Assembly (NCBI GenBank): GCA_035771175.1
Contig: CM069598.1
Coordinates: forward strand, 12,630,539-12,694,538
Direction: 5' to 3'
Length of the DNA stretch: 64,000 nucleotides
DNA from: Paratinospora sagittata
Taxonomy: Eukaryota > Streptophyta > Magnoliopsida > Ranunculales > Menispermaceae
How positions within the stretch are numbered: the first letter of the stretch is position 1; every line of letters starts with the position of its first letter. The position numbers and the translations under genes were made by a program. Of this stretch, positions 21,036-35,546 are shown piece after piece. Below the pieces are notes generated by a model that did no database searches, was not told the DNA's origin, and worked only from the letters and a program-made list of their open reading frames with translations.

Positions 21036-23872
21036 GTTGGTGCATGGATATCGCACATGCCTAACTTGCATAGAGAATTATCAAACATATGGCTGGCCAC
21101 GGCTTTGGTAAGAACATCGGCCAGTTGTTCTTCAGACTTCACAAATGGGAATGTAATGATCCCTGCATCAATTTTCTCCTTAATGAAATGTCTATCAATC
21201 TCAATGTGTTTTGTCCGATCATGTTGGACTGGATTGTGAGCAATCGCAATAGCTGAAGTGTTATCACAATACAATTTCATTACTTCCTTTGAACCTGCCC
21301 TCAAATCCTTTAGCACGTTTCTCAACCAGAGTAACTCACACACTCCATATGCCATGCCTCTATACTCTGCTTCTGCACTTGACCTTGCTACAACAGGTTG
21401 TTTTTTACTCCTCCACGTCACTAGGTTTCCTCCCACAAAAGTAAAATATCCTGATGTAGATCTTCTGTCATCAGCTGAACCAGCCCAATCTGCATCAGTG
21501 TAACCTTTTACTCTCATATGATTACTTTTGGTGAAAAGCAAACCTTTACCTGGGGCAGATTTCAAATATCTTAATATGCGATCTACAGCATCCATGTGAG
21601 GTTTACGAGGATCATGCATAAATTGGCTCACAACCGACACTGCATAAGCAATATCTGGCCTCGTGTGAGACAAATAAATTAATTTTCCCACAAGTCTCTG
21701 GTATCTTCCCTTATCAATAGGAGGTGCATTCGAACAGTAGAACAATTTATGATTTTGTTCCATAGGGGTACTTGTAGGCTTACATCCGAGAGTACCTGTC
21801 TCAATTAACAGGTCAAGAATGTATTTACGCTGAGATAAGAAGATACCATTATTTGACCGGGCTACCTCAATACCAAGAAAATACTTCAAGTCACCAAGTT
21901 GTTTCATTTCAAACTCTGAAGCTAAGCGTCGTTGCAAACTCTCAATTTCATCTTGATCATCACCCGTTACTACCATATCATCTACATAGATAATCAAAGC
22001 AGTAATTTTTCCTTTTCTGTGCTTTAGGAATAATGTATGATCGGAGTTGCTTTGTCTATAACCAAAGCTCTTCATGGACTTGGTGAATCTCCCAAACCAT
22101 GCTCTTGGAGATTGCTTTAACCCATATAACGCCTTTTTTAGCTTGCACACCATAGTAGTATTTGAGTATTCCTCTACACCTGTGGGAGGATCCATATATA
22201 CTTCTTCTACAAGGTCTCCATGTAAAAATGTGTTTTTTACATCGAATTGAAGAAGCGGCCAATCTCGGTTAGCTGCCAAAGATAAGAGCACTCTTACTGT
22301 ATTAAGCTTGGCAACAGGTGCAAAAGTGTCTTGATAGTCAACCCCATATGATTGCGTATACCCTTTTGCGACCAACCGAGCTTTGTACTTTTCAATGGTA
22401 CCATCTGCCTTATGTTTAATTGCAAACACCCATCGACATCCCACAGTTCTTTTCCCTTTAGGTAAAGGTACGAGTTCCCAAGTGAGATTCTTTTTAAGCG
22501 CTGCCATTTCTTCCGCCATGGCTTGAGTCCATCTAGGATCTGCTAAAGCTTTCTGCATTTTACTAGGAATAGAGATAGATGATAACTGCAGCACATAAGA
22601 GGCATATGACTCAGACAATCTTTTGGAAGACACATGATTACTTATGGGATATTTAGCTTTGGATTTAGGATCGGGTTCATACAAAAGTGGTGGTATACCA
22701 CGGTTAGATCGGACTGGAAAGCGGGATTGAGGTAGTTGAGGTTCATGATTAGCTTGGAATTCAACAACAGCATTATCAAGAACAGTAGTATTTATATGAG
22801 GATTTATGGGTACCTTTGAGATTGTCTCTGTAGAAGAAGATTGAGGCAGTGATTGTGCTTCATGTTGAGGCAAGATTGTACTATCCTGAATAGAGTTCGA
22901 ATCATGCTTATCTGGGTCTATAGCACTGGTTTCATTGTCCTTGGGTATAGCACTGGTTTCATCATCCAGTAGTTCCAGTGATTCATTTTCCTCGGGTATA
23001 ACATTGACTTCATTGTCCTCCTGTGCCCGATACAAAAATTGGATTTCCTCATGATTCAGCACTTCGTGTTGATGCACCCCCGGAAGTGAGGAATCAGTAT
23101 TCGGTAATTGATAAAAGAGTTCATGTTCATGGAAAACAACATCCATTGAAACATAAAACCTCTGTGAAGATGGATCAAAACATTTGTAGCCCTTCTGATT
23201 GATTCCATAACCCACGAAAACACACCTGGACGCACGAGACTCAAGCTTAGTTCTTTGATGTGGATGTAGGTGGACATACACCACACTCCCAAAAAATTTT
23301 GGAGCTAAATGTACTATGGGTGGCAGGGTGCAATGATCAGATAAAGCATCCAATGGTCGTCTGAAAGTAAGGACACTGGATGGTGTTCGATTAATCAAGT
23401 ACACTGCCGAATACAACGCCTCACCCCACAAGTAAGAGGGAACATGGCCCCCAATCAAGAGTGACCGAGTGACCTCCAATAACTGTCTATTTTTGCGCTC
23501 TGCAACACCATTCTGTTGAGGAGAATAAGGACATGTCGTTTGATGAATAATCCCTACCGATTGCATGAATGTGGACAACTTTTGCTTGAAATATTCCCCC
23601 CCATTATCTGAACGCAGAACTTTGATTGGAATGCCAAACTGTGTAGTCACCATTTGATGGAATAATTGAAAAATGGAGCAAACATCACTCTTGTGTTTCA
23701 ACTGATAAACCCAAGTCATTCGAGTGCAATCATCAACGAATGTAACAAACCACCGCATTCCATTAGGAGTTGGAATTGGTGCCGGTCCCCAAACATCGGA
23801 ATGAACTAATGCAAAAGGGAAAGTTGCTTTATTATCACTCAAATGAAAAGTAGTGCGATGACTTTTCGCCAT
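21032..23872 (-). CDS. Copia integrase, reverse transcriptase and RNase H part
   Basis: A 946-aa frame ending in TGA at 21032, overlapping the gag frame by 34 bp. The integrase core holds HSDVWGP (residues 24-30), SDNGGEYF and QQNGVAERKNR, supplying the D,D,E triad. The RT domain includes VGCRWVFAIKHKADGTIEKY, DVKNTFLHG and the active-site YVDDMVV. RNase H includes TDADWAGS, SSAEAEYRGMA and CDNTSAIAIAHNP. The sequence is uninterrupted for its whole length, so only the junction frameshift prevents a single gag-pol reading frame. The ATG at 23872 is internal to the ancestral polyprotein and probably not a genuine start. Confidence 0.95.
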   Translation of the reverse strand: MAKSHRTTFHLSDNKATFPFALVHSDVWGPAPIPTPNGMRWFVTFVDDCTRMTWVYQLKHKSDVCSIFQLFHQMVTTQFGIPIKVLRSDNGGEYFKQKLSTFMQSVGIIHQTTCPYSPQQNGVAERKNRQLLEVTRSLLIGGHVPSYLWGEALYSAVYLINRTPSSVLTFRRPLDALSDHCTLPPIVHLAPKFFGSVVYVHLHPHQRTKLESRASRCVFVGYGINQKGYKCFDPSSQRFYVSMDVVFHEHELFYQLPNTDSSLPGVHQHEVLNHEEIQFLYRAQEDNEVNVIPEENESLELLDDETSAIPKDNETSAIDPDKHDSNSIQDSTILPQHEAQSLPQSSSTETISKVPINPHINTTVLDNAVVEFQANHEPQLPQSRFPVRSNRGIPPLLYEPDPKSKAKYPISNHVSSKRLSESYASYVLQLSSISIPSKMQKALADPRWTQAMAEEMAALKKNLTWELVPLPKGKRTVGCRWVFAIKHKADGTIEKYKARLVAKGYTQSYGVDYQDTFAPVAKLNTVRVLLSLAANRDWPLLQFDVKNTFLHGDLVEEVYMDPPTGVEEYSNTTMVCKLKKALYGLKQSPRAWFGRFTKSMKSFGYRQSNSDHTLFLKHRKGKITALIIYVDDMVVTGDDQDEIESLQRRLASEFEMKQLGDLKYFLGIEVARSNNGIFLSQRKYILDLLIETGTLGCKPTSTPMEQNHKLFYCSNAPPIDKGRYQRLVGKLIYLSHTRPDIAYAVSVVSQFMHDPRKPHMDAVDRILRYLKSAPGKGLLFTKSNHMRVKGYTDADWAGSADDRRSTSGYFTFVGGNLVTWRSKKQPVVARSSAEAEYRGMAYGVCELLWLRNVLKDLRAGSKEVMKLYCDNTSAIAIAHNPVQHDRTKHIEIDRHFIKEKIDAGIITFPFVKSEEQLADVLTKAVASHMFDNSLCKLGMCDIHAPT

Positions 23873-25380
23873 TGTGCAAGTTCACAAATAAAATCCTCAG
23901 GAGTACTATTACTAAACAAAGATGGAAATAATCTCTTAAGGTAGCTAAACGATGGATGTCCCAATCTCTTATGCCATAACCAGATTTCCTCTTTGCGCTT
24001 ATTCACCAAATCGGCCTGCACTATGTTGACTATGTTGACTTGTCCTTCTCTGTTGGAAGACGGGAACCCTTCCTCCAGATAGTACAATCCGCCAATTTGT
24101 TTACCACTGCCAATCTTCTCCTTGGTATGGATGTGCTGAAAAACACAGTGAGTAGGAAAAAATATGGCGACACAATTATGAGCTTTGGTAAATTGATAAA
24201 TAGAAAGAAGGCTGCAATTCAAGGATGGCACAAATAACACATCTTTGGTGGTTAAGGTAGGAGATAAAGGGACTGTACCAACTCCTAGAACAGGAGATGA
24301 TACACCATTAGCATTGGTGATGATAGTTTTGGAACACTGTTGAGATAAGTGAGAAAATTTTTTCTGGTCACAAGTCATATGCTCCGTTGCACCGGAGTCA
24401 ATAATCCAATCACTATTTCTAGTAAAAGACATACCTGACTTAGCAGTGAATCCGACAGCGGCAACTAGGTTCCCTCTGGAATTGGTGTCCTCTTCCTTTG
24501 CATAAACGGACGTTTGTGAATTTTTCTTTCCCTTGGGATGCCAATCCGGATAGCCATGGAGACGAAAACATGTCTCAGCAATATGACCAGTACTACTGCA
24601 ATGAGTACACTTTCTATCCTTCTTTGAGGTAGATGATTTTCGAGAGATCATTGCTGCCCCTTCTCCAATCTTCTCACCCATCATAACATCTTGACGATTT
24701 GCCTCTCCACACACCATGGCATAAACTGTTTGTATATTGGGAAGAGGTGTAATTGCAAGTACTCGACCACGAACCCCATCAAGCTGAGAATCAAGACCAG
24801 CCAAAAAAGTATACACACGTTGACAGTTGACCTTGGTAGTATATTTGGCAATATCAACAGTACACTCCATAACGCAGGGATCAATATCATCAAGTTCCTG
24901 CCAAATTTTCTTTAGTTGACCAAAATAAGAAATGAGAGAACCTCCATTTTGACGGACAGAAATTTCCTCACAGTGTAGTTGATAAACTCTTGATGCATCT
25001 TGATCAACAGAATATGTTTGTTTTGCTGCCTCCCATACCTCTTTTGCTGTAGGCAATCGAAGAAAAAGAGAGCGAATGTCCTTTGTCATCGCATGAAGCA
25101 ACCAGGATTTGACTAAGCAATTGTCATCCTCCCACGCTTCAAATTCTTCGGAGTTCACATCTTTGGGTGCAGTTTTTGTGCCCGAGATAAAACCCCAACG
25201 CTTACGACCCTGTATCTTGTTTTGAGCATTTAGAGACCATTCTATGTAATTGGTCCCATCAAGTCGTTCTGGGGTGATCAAGGAGGATGTTTCCTGCATC
25301 TGGAAACCAACCGCAACCATGGGTGTAGGAGAAGAATCAATCTTCTTGGATGAAGTTTCACCTTCTTGATGGACAGACAT
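23839..25380 (-). CDS. Copia gag-protease and GAG-pre-integrase part
   Basis: The first true ATG is at 25380 (MSVHQEGETS), giving 513 aa. Gag (UBN2-type, about residues 35-245) is followed by a zinc knuckle CTHCSSTGHIAETC (268-281), the aspartic protease core DSGATEHM (328-335) and the pre-integrase zinc domain around LWHKRLGH (468-475). The frame is lost after CELAQWRK, at a run of four A (plus-strand T at 23863-23866), and ends eight residues later. The integrase continues in the next frame from 23872. Gag packages RNA in virus-like particles and the protease processes the polyprotein (family knowledge). The break may be a real 1-base deletion or a homopolymer sequencing error. Confidence 0.93.
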   Translation of the reverse strand: MSVHQEGETSSKKIDSSPTPMVAVGFQMQETSSLITPERLDGTNYIEWSLNAQNKIQGRKRWGFISGTKTAPKDVNSEEFEAWEDDNCLVKSWLLHAMTKDIRSLFLRLPTAKEVWEAAKQTYSVDQDASRVYQLHCEEISVRQNGGSLISYFGQLKKIWQELDDIDPCVMECTVDIAKYTTKVNCQRVYTFLAGLDSQLDGVRGRVLAITPLPNIQTVYAMVCGEANRQDVMMGEKIGEGAAMISRKSSTSKKDRKCTHCSSTGHIAETCFRLHGYPDWHPKGKKNSQTSVYAKEEDTNSRGNLVAAVGFTAKSGMSFTRNSDWIIDSGATEHMTCDQKKFSHLSQQCSKTIITNANGVSSPVLGVGTVPLSPTLTTKDVLFVPSLNCSLLSIYQFTKAHNCVAIFFPTHCVFQHIHTKEKIGSGKQIGGLYYLEEGFPSSNREGQVNIVNIVQADLVNKRKEEIWLWHKRLGHPSFSYLKRLFPSLFSNSTPEDFICELAQWRKVIALLFI

Positions 25381-25490
25381 ACTGATACGGATACGAATGA
25401 ATCGTAGCAAAATAAGATGAACAGAAATTTAACAATTGTGAACAAAGGACCTGCTTCAATTCCTAATGTAAAGAATAGGAGATTGAAGGT

Positions 25491-25503
25491 GGCTCTGATA
25501 CCA
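25491..25503 (-). promoter_or_regulatory. Primer-binding site, initiator tRNA-Met
   Basis: TGGTATCAGAGCC on the minus strand abuts the 5' LTR. It is the classic complement of the 3' end of plant initiator tRNA-Met. Confidence 0.93.
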
Positions 25504-25798
25504 TGTCAAGAACACAATTGAAGAAATAATTTTTCTGTTATTTCATTCACAGTACGTTGTTACAATATATAAGATACACAAAGAGCTTTACAAGGAAAGT
25601 CAATAATATCTCTCCAGATTAATAGGAGACATTATAGGTGATATACTGTAATTATGGATATCAATCCCATAATTATAGTAATCATATCAATTATGGATAT
25701 CTCTCCAGATTTAGGAGATATTATAGGTGATATACTATAATTATGGATATCAATCCCATAATTATAGTAATCATATCAATTACCACTTAATTCTATCA
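25504..25798 (-). repeat. 5' LTR of the copia element
   Basis: 295 bp, identical to the other LTR except for one base. On the minus strand it carries the element's own promoter and is followed directly by the primer-binding site. Confidence 0.97.
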
Positions 25799-25803
25799 AA
25801 ACA

Positions 25804-28366
25804 TAGATAGATAGATATTAACATTCTCACTCACGTGCATGACGACACGTAGACTTGGTTTATAATGAAAAAAAAAATATATGATTAATAAATGAGATAA
25901 ACAATTAAATATGTAAATATGCTTGTGAGAAGAGTTGAACACAATACCTATAAAATATAACTGTTCTAATATTATGTTAGAAACTATTTGACCTAAAAGT
26001 TATACAAAGATATAAGGATAGATAGATATTAAGAAATTGGAAGGGCGAGGAACCTAATTCGAGTTTCACTACTTCACCTCGGGTGCTGGGTTATTCGTAG
26101 TATTTCCTACTGGGACCAGTCTCGTATGCACAAGTTAGCTCAAACATTCCAGAATTATATATAGAACCCTAATTAACATATCCCAATGGACCCAAACCCA
26201 TATAAAGAATCACAAAAAAAAAGAAAAAAAAAGATTCTCTACAGTGGTAGAACCCATTTTTACTTCATGCTTGTGTTGAAGAGTAGAAGTTCCAATACTG
26301 GAGGTTCCATCCAAGACAAACGCCAAAATTATATTTGTTGTTGGCTTGCACTCCTACTTCTTTACTATGGTTAAAAAGGCAAGAACGGAGGTAGCAAATC
26401 CACCAATCCCTTTCATTATCTCCTCAGGATTATCACCTCCTGCAAAACATATATAACAATTTGCCAGATTCTGATCCTTTCAAAAGATAAACAAACATAT
26501 GTTTGGCAGCATTTCCATCTCTCTGATGCTAATTTCAAAGCAAACCCGATCCCACATACAACAACTACCCTAGCATTATTGGCTTTCTCTGGCTCATTTA
26601 CAATTGATACATAAAAGCCCACATGGACTTTTCCTATAAAGATGAGTTTGCTTCTTTTCAGAACTTTTTTTCTTTTTCTTTTTTATGGTTCTAAGATGCC
26701 CATAATTGATGCAAAATATCTTTTTGTGACTTTTGATAGATATTGGATGCAGTTCTAACCCTTGAGTCTCAAAGGAAAAAAAAAATGTCTCCATTTGTCT
26801 GGTTGGCATCTAGTGCTGCCCTATATCAGGGATTTTTAGTTAATTAATGATTTCAACTGATTCATTATGATTTAATTGGCGAGTCAGTTCGATTCACTAA
26901 CAATTTACCTCCGAGTCAAACTAATTCACACGATATTCACAGGTATAATGATTTGGGAAATCGACTAAAATAATTTTAGTGGGAATCGAACTGTGTAAAT
27001 CATTCGATTTAGCAAACGGGCGGTTGACACGTGGTTGAAACGCGGGTGTGTTTTGAGGGGTCATGTGTTCTAGTTTAAGGACGTACAAAAAATAAAAGTA
27101 TTATCCGACTTGTGAAAGGAGGATCCGACCAAAAAATAAAAATATTGATGGGCTCAGTGTGTGATTCGTACGGTATTTATATAAACTTTGATTATCAAGT
27201 TGACATGTTGATGTTGGGATTAGTGAATCCTAAGGAATTCATATCCCACAGGTTGAGATTGCACGGATCCTAGGGATCCAGGGCATGTACTAAGGGTCTT
27301 GTTTCTACTCAAGTAAATTATACGATTCACTTATTAACCGCGATTTTGGCAAATATAGTGGGCACCATATGAAATTATTACAAAATGATTAAAATTTAAA
27401 ATTTTAGTTCTAGAAACCAACTTAAGTTGGTGTGATGGCTGTGATCGTGCCTTGGGAAGCTGAAGTTCTTAACTGCGAATCCCACCTAAAGCGGGCAGCT
27501 TCTCATAGAGTTTTTGATATGTGAAAAAAATCTAAATGCCAGAGTTTATAGTATTACTTTTACCTTTCTTCATTGGAGGAAGCTAAGATAGTAATTTTTA
27601 AGATATGCCACTGCATTTCTGTTCCATCAATCATTAATCACTAGAAGATTACATTCAATCTCTTGAGAATCATTCTACTGCTCATATAATATGACAGATT
27701 GTATTCATAGGTCCCATAAAAGATCTTCACGTGCTATTAAATTTATTCACTTGCTATAATTCTCCTTTTGAATTTATGTGACCTTGTTTTCTCCATCAAT
27801 CTTTAACACTTGGGCCAGACATATATCTCTGTGACCAAATGAAAAATCTTCTCATTAATTAGCACAAGGAAATTGATCAAATGAGGCCAAGCATGACATT
27901 ACTTGTGATTAAAGGCCTTCAAAAGAATGGACAAAACAAAAGAAAGTGACTTGAATTTAAGAACAAAACAGAGAGGAAATTAGATTAGAGCAGCTTTGTT
28001 CTTTAAATGTTACCTATTCCATTGTTTCTAAGCAAATTGGATAGCTTAATGCATAATCCCATGCTCTAACCCGTCATTGTTTGTCACTTAAACAAGCTAT
28101 AGAAATGATTCAAACTACAAAAGAACAAAGGAAAGAATAAGATTTTTTTTACTAGATTGTTGATTAACTAGAGATAGTACTGTTCCTTGGATTTTGTACA
28201 GAAGGTAAATAGTCTTTTGTCATTTTAGATGTTTACTAAAGTAAATGCAGCTGCAGGTGCTAAATTGGACTTTAGCTAACTAAAAGTCCAAGGTGGCTCC
28301 ACCAAATAAAGCAAAAATCTCTGCAACAAAAGATAAGGATAGCTTTTACCAAGATAAATGCCTACT
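25804..28366. other. Intergenic region between the copia element and beta-amylase
   Basis: No gene is seen. A tRNA-like patch at about 27418-27535 (TTAAGTTGGTGTGATGGCTG, then CTGCGAATCCCACC) may be a SINE fragment. GATTCA-rich sequence at 26850-27010 weakly resembles the hAT-like family at 41947-43355. Both are low-confidence reads. Confidence 0.4.
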
Positions 28367-28374
28367 TATATAAG
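28367..28374 (+). promoter_or_regulatory. TATA box of beta-amylase
   Basis: TATATAAG lies 113 bp upstream of the ATG at 28480. AGATAAGG/AGATAAAT (I-box-like GATAA motifs) occur at 28330-28360. Confidence 0.6.
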
Positions 28375-28479
28375 TAGAAGGAACACATATAGAGATTAAA
28401 GTATAGCGCATCTTCTTCATCTCCCTTCTCGCAAAAAAAAAAAAAAATTCTAACACCCTTTTGATTCCTCAACCCAAAA

Positions 28480-31300
<2,821 letters not shown>

Positions 31301-31857
31301 AAATCAGAAGAAGAAGTTGAGGATAAGTTAGTGCATGCATCAATGGCTTCTTCAATGGACTAAATAGCTAAATAAAGGTTCAAGATTTTCAGAGTGGCGG
31401 CTTGTTGTATAATTAATGTGAGAACAGTTTGAAGCTTTCTATATTCTGAATAAGACTTTTACATCACTTGGCTTTGTTTAATATCGAATTGTCATTTTTA
31501 CCAAATCATGAATATTAAGATGTCAAATAATAAGTGTTTGGCTACATAATCTAATTATAAATTCTAAAACTTTTTCTTGGCATGCCTCAAAGCTCAAACC
31601 TGCAACTATAGAACATTAAAATGTACTAAATTCTTATCGGGCATCTGGCAAAACTTTTCCTAGAAACCTTAAGCTTGCATAGGAGTGCTCAAATGCACTT
31701 GAAACTCCCACACAACCATTAAAATACATTGTATAAAAACTTAAGCTATCGAAAGTACTCTTAATTTCAATTTAATTCTTTGTTATCATAAAAACCGATA
31801 CAAACATTGTCTTGATCCATGGTTCTGTATTCATCTTAAATTCTTAAATCATTACTT

Positions 31858-32007
31858 CGTATTTCAAACATGGTGCACCCAGTGCATGAGGCTCTCGCCA
31901 TCACAGAGTCTCTGGAGGGAAGATGTATGCCACTTTATCTAGAAATTGGAGGGGTTGTTTCTAAATTCGAACCCATGATCTCTAAGTCACAATGAAATAA
32001 CCTCCGG
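31858..32007 (-). mobile_element. SINE, minus orientation
   Basis: Minus-strand sequence contains GATCATGGGTTCGAAT (B box) then TAGAAACAACC and ends near GTGCACTGGGTGCACCATG, as in the family of the copy at 12612. ATCATTA-containing 10-mers flank it at about 31848 and 32008 (one mismatch), a likely target duplication. Confidence 0.65.
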
Positions 32008-32774
32008 ATCATTATTCTTTACTGCAGAGAAGTTAAAAGAACATCGGTTGCTTTTCTTCTAATGGTCTCCTTTAAGGAAGACTAACAGCTTAATCCTTTA
32101 ACAAATGCTAATCTAACTTCTCAAGATATCAAATGTTTTGGCACCACAAAATGAGCTTTTCTTAGCATTCAAAATGACCTCTTCTAGATTTGTTTGGTTG
32201 GTTGGAATGTGGGATTAAGAGCTGTCCTGTGTTGGGTTGTTAGGTGGTGTAAGGAAAGCTAAGGCTACAGGATCAAACCCCACCAAAAAAAGAAAAGTTC
32301 CCTTATAATATTCAATCATTGCATCTTTAATACATTAGAGCAAAGCAAGTTGATATACGTAGAGCCCCAATAATGTATATCGAGCTAATTTCAGCACCCC
32401 TGCGTGCATGTAGCCCTATCTTGCACATGAAGAGATGAGAAAGAAAAGGAGAATATACAAATGCCAAGCATATTAATAGAAAACATGGAAAACTTTAACC
32501 AAGAGTCTTGAACTAAAAAGGCTCCACAAGCTGATCTCTAATATCATTATTAGATAATCACTAAACCTGAAAGCTATAGTTATGTAAAGCCCCAATAATG
32601 CGAATCAAGCTAATTCTTATTGAAAGAAAAAAGGCAGTTAGCTTTCTTGTTAAGTTTCGGTCTAGTACTCCCAATGAAATGAATTCTAACCTACCTATCT
32701 ATGCATAAAAATCTCATGAGTGAACCTCAAGTGTACTGAGTTGACTCATCTCCAATAGATTTTTTTATTTAAAA

Positions 32775-32846
<72 letters not shown>

Positions 32847-33069
32847 GAGCTGATTAGTCTTCCAAAATATAGCCTCATGGAACCATTTAGAAGATCAAGT
32901 ACTACAAAAACTTGGCAGTTTTCAATATGACCACACTGCCCTCAATCTGGATAATGTTTTGTGGTCACTAGAAGTGGAGCTAGCACAACTTCTCAACAAC
33001 TCAAAATGCAGAAACTGCATCAAATTTAGCTTGTTATCTCAATCTTTCAAAACTGCTAAGAATAAGAAC
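32008..33069. other. Intergenic region upstream of the PsbQ-like gene, with long TA repeat
   Basis: It contains a TA microsatellite of about 30 units (32783-32843) preceded by an A run. No other gene is seen. A possible SINE-like patch with an A-rich end lies at 32190-32295 (GGATCAAACCCC). A short out-of-frame ATG ORF (32954, five codons) precedes the PsbQ-like start. Confidence 0.5.
32783..32843. repeat. (TA)n microsatellite, about 30 units
   Basis: An uninterrupted AT/TA run, about 230 bp upstream of the PsbQ-like start codon. Confidence 0.9.
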
Positions 33070-34421
33070 ATGACTCACTTGGCAAATCTTAGTGGACTCT
33101 TTGAAGCTCTACCAGTCAAACCGAACCATTTTAATGTCCAAGAAACCCGAAAAAGAACGAAAATCCTGGGATACAAGAGCAAGAAAACAGAGGAATTCCA
33201 AGAACAAAAAGCTCAATTACCTGCTAACAACTCTGTTCCAATACAAACTACTAGAAGGGTTGTTTTAGGCCTTGCAGCTGTTGCTCTTTCCACAGTTTCT
33301 GGCATTGAGAAATCTCTGGCTGAAGATAATGGATATTGGCTCACAAGTCCTTTATCAGTACCTCCAATCTTCAACAGTAAACTTTGTTCTATATATATAT
33401 AGTTCACTAATTTTCTATAATTGTAGAAATTTTCCTAGAATTTCAGATTGCTATATTATATAGTTCACACACCATGCTCTAAAAATTGCAGTTGGAAATT
33501 GCATAAAATTACTGAATATTATTATCTGTATCTTCTGGCCCGAATTAAACTAGTTTTAGGTGGGTCTTCTTGGGTCATTCTTCATCTTCAACATGAAAAA
33601 AATAAAATAAAAAAAATTGTGCCATCTAAAATTAGATTTAGATATTGAAGGGTATATAAAGAATTCAACTTACAAAAAGATTTTGCTGTTGATTTTTAAT
33701 TATTTCCACACCAATAAGTACATCTTCTTTTAGCATTCTTAATGTCTGCCCATGAATGCTGCATTCTTTTCATAATAAATTCAATCCTGAGAGATGGAAA
33801 ACACCCAAACTCTACATTGAATGTAAATGCATGCCTCAATGTAATTGATGAAGTCCTTTTTTTTCTTTTCTTCCTTTGTTTGTTTTGGCTGGATAATTTA
33901 CATAGAATTTGATTATTTATCTTGGAATTCATATGTAATGTGATTTATTTTTGCAGAGATTGCAAATGAGAAGACGGGTACTCGATCGTTTCTCAAAAGA
34001 GGAATTTATATAGCAAACATAGGACCAAAGGGAAGTGCTTACAGGCTAAAGAAATATGCCTTTGATCTCATGGCATTGGAAGATTTATTAGGACAAGATG
34101 CATGGAATTATGTGAACAAGTACTTACGCTTAAAATCAACATTTATGTACTACGATTTCGATAACATTATATCCGCTGCTTCAGCTGACGACAAGCAACC
34201 CCTTACTGATCTTGCCAACAGACTATTTGACAGTGTAGAAAAGGTATATGTCCTATAAGTATTTTCTCACATAGTTGTTGTTTATGCCTAAGTAAGTTTA
34301 TGTTTTTCGATATTTTTGATAGCTTGAAGATGCTGTGAAGATGCAGAGTCCTTCTGAGACAGAATCATGTTATAAAGACACCGCAGCTATTCTGCAAGAG
34401 GTTATGGATCGAATGGCATAA
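33070..34421 (+). CDS. PQL: PsbQ-like protein, thylakoid lumen (NDH-associated type)
   Basis: Exons are 33070-33376, 33957-34243 and 34323-34421 (phases 1 and 0), giving 230 aa. The frame is open further upstream but has no ATG before 33070 ([15 protein letters not shown]), so this start is chosen. A bipartite targeting sequence is visible: a basic, Ser/Asn-rich transit peptide, then twin arginines [15 protein letters not shown] and a cleavage region near SLAEDN (about residue 85). The mature part has the PsbQ four-helix pattern ([45 protein letters not shown]). In Arabidopsis PQL1-3 proteins are lumenal, and PQL1 and PQL2 are subunits of the chloroplast NDH complex rather than of photosystem II (family knowledge). 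Which PQL this is I cannot tell; the twin-Arg form suggests PQL3. It lies 1.1 kb upstream of PsbQ, same strand. Confidence 0.87.
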
Positions 34422-35142
34422 ACATGTGAATTTTGGGTCTTTTTTTTTTTTTTTTTCTTTTTTAAGAATCTCTTGTTTATGATAGATGGATTCTTTCCTT
34501 CCATTCAAATATAAATGATGTATTATCCTTTATCTGTTCTTTCTTCTTTCTCTTTATGATTCATTTCGATGTTAGATCTATCTCAAATACCTGTCCTTTG
34601 GGTGAAGAAGATCATGCTTCCCAATAATCAGTATATTTATATTAACTAGAACATGATCATAAGCTGCAAGCAATGTTTAACTTTAACACAAACATCCCAA
34701 TTTCAAAGGGGCTAATTAAGTATATTAGCTTGAACTCTAAAATAATGGAAACACTCCTCCAAGTCCTAAAACAAATCTCTTCAAGGGGCAGTTTTAAGAA
34801 TACAAACTTTGATAAAATTTAGTTCCATTCCAATGCTATAATTCAGAAGAAGCTCTTCTTAGAGCCAATTCACTATTGTTGCCTTCTAAGTTAATAAGTT
34901 ATAGCTGATACCAATCATACAAACAGAGAATATACAAATGCTTATAAACCAATGCTCCCTTTGATACAATGTTAAACACTTGACTGAAAAGCAAGAGTTG
35001 ATAAATGGATGCCAAACAATGCATATCAACATATAAAGAAGAATCTCAAAATTTTATCAAAAAAAAAACAAAAAACCCTTTTCCTAAATATTAAGGAAAA
35101 AAAAACTGAAAGTAAGAATTTTAAGCATATTTACAAAAAACA

Positions 35143-35416
35143 ATTGGGCTTCCAAGCCCAATTCAGGCTAATTTAAAGGCCCAATAAAAAGCCCACTCAA
35201 GCCCAAAATGAGAGGTATTATCATGGGCTAGCCCTTTTCTTGAAAGAGATGTGATCATGTGGTATGAATGATACGACCGAACTACTACATCCAATCCACG
35301 TGTCACTCCCTAATTAGCCATCAAAACAAACGCAATCCGACCTGTCCACATTTATGAGACAAGTGTCAACCAACCAATGGCTGATTACAAATCCGGCTTA
35401 TCCAAATGTTGATAAG
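35143..35416 (+). promoter_or_regulatory. PsbQ promoter: site II cluster, G-box, I-box
   Basis: Within 35143-35206 there are six GGGCTT/GCCCA-type motifs in both orientations (site II-like). CACGTG (35297-35302) is a G-box, and GATAAG (35411-35416), with its complement CTTATCC just upstream at 35396-35402, is an I-box pair. These are common in light-regulated photosynthesis genes. Confidence 0.55.
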
Positions 35417-35546
35417 GCCCGAAACGTTACGCATCACAGAAACAAAGACACACATCAACACACATATCGCATTCTTTTCCCAAAATAAATTCAAAGCTTT
35501 TGAAGAAAAAAGAAAGATTAAACACAGAGAAAGAAAGATAATAGAA

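Larger units (their letters stand above)
20730..25798 (-). mobile_element. Nearly intact Ty1/copia retrotransposon
   Basis: The element is 5,069 bp, flanked by AAACA at 20725-20729 and 25799-25803 (5-bp target duplication). LTRs of 295 bp each begin TG and end CA in both readings and differ at one position (20761 A versus 25535 C). A primer-binding site and polypurine tract are in place. Gag-protease and integrase-RT-RNase H order (integrase before RT) defines copia. A single 1-base frameshift near 23863-23866 splits the coding region. Insertion appears very recent: one difference in 295 bp. Confidence 0.97.

Noticed and set aside
32959..33069. Longer N-terminus for the PsbQ-like protein
   Set aside because: The frame is open but begins with TTG, not ATG; the first in-frame ATG is 33070, and the sequence from there already has a complete targeting peptide.
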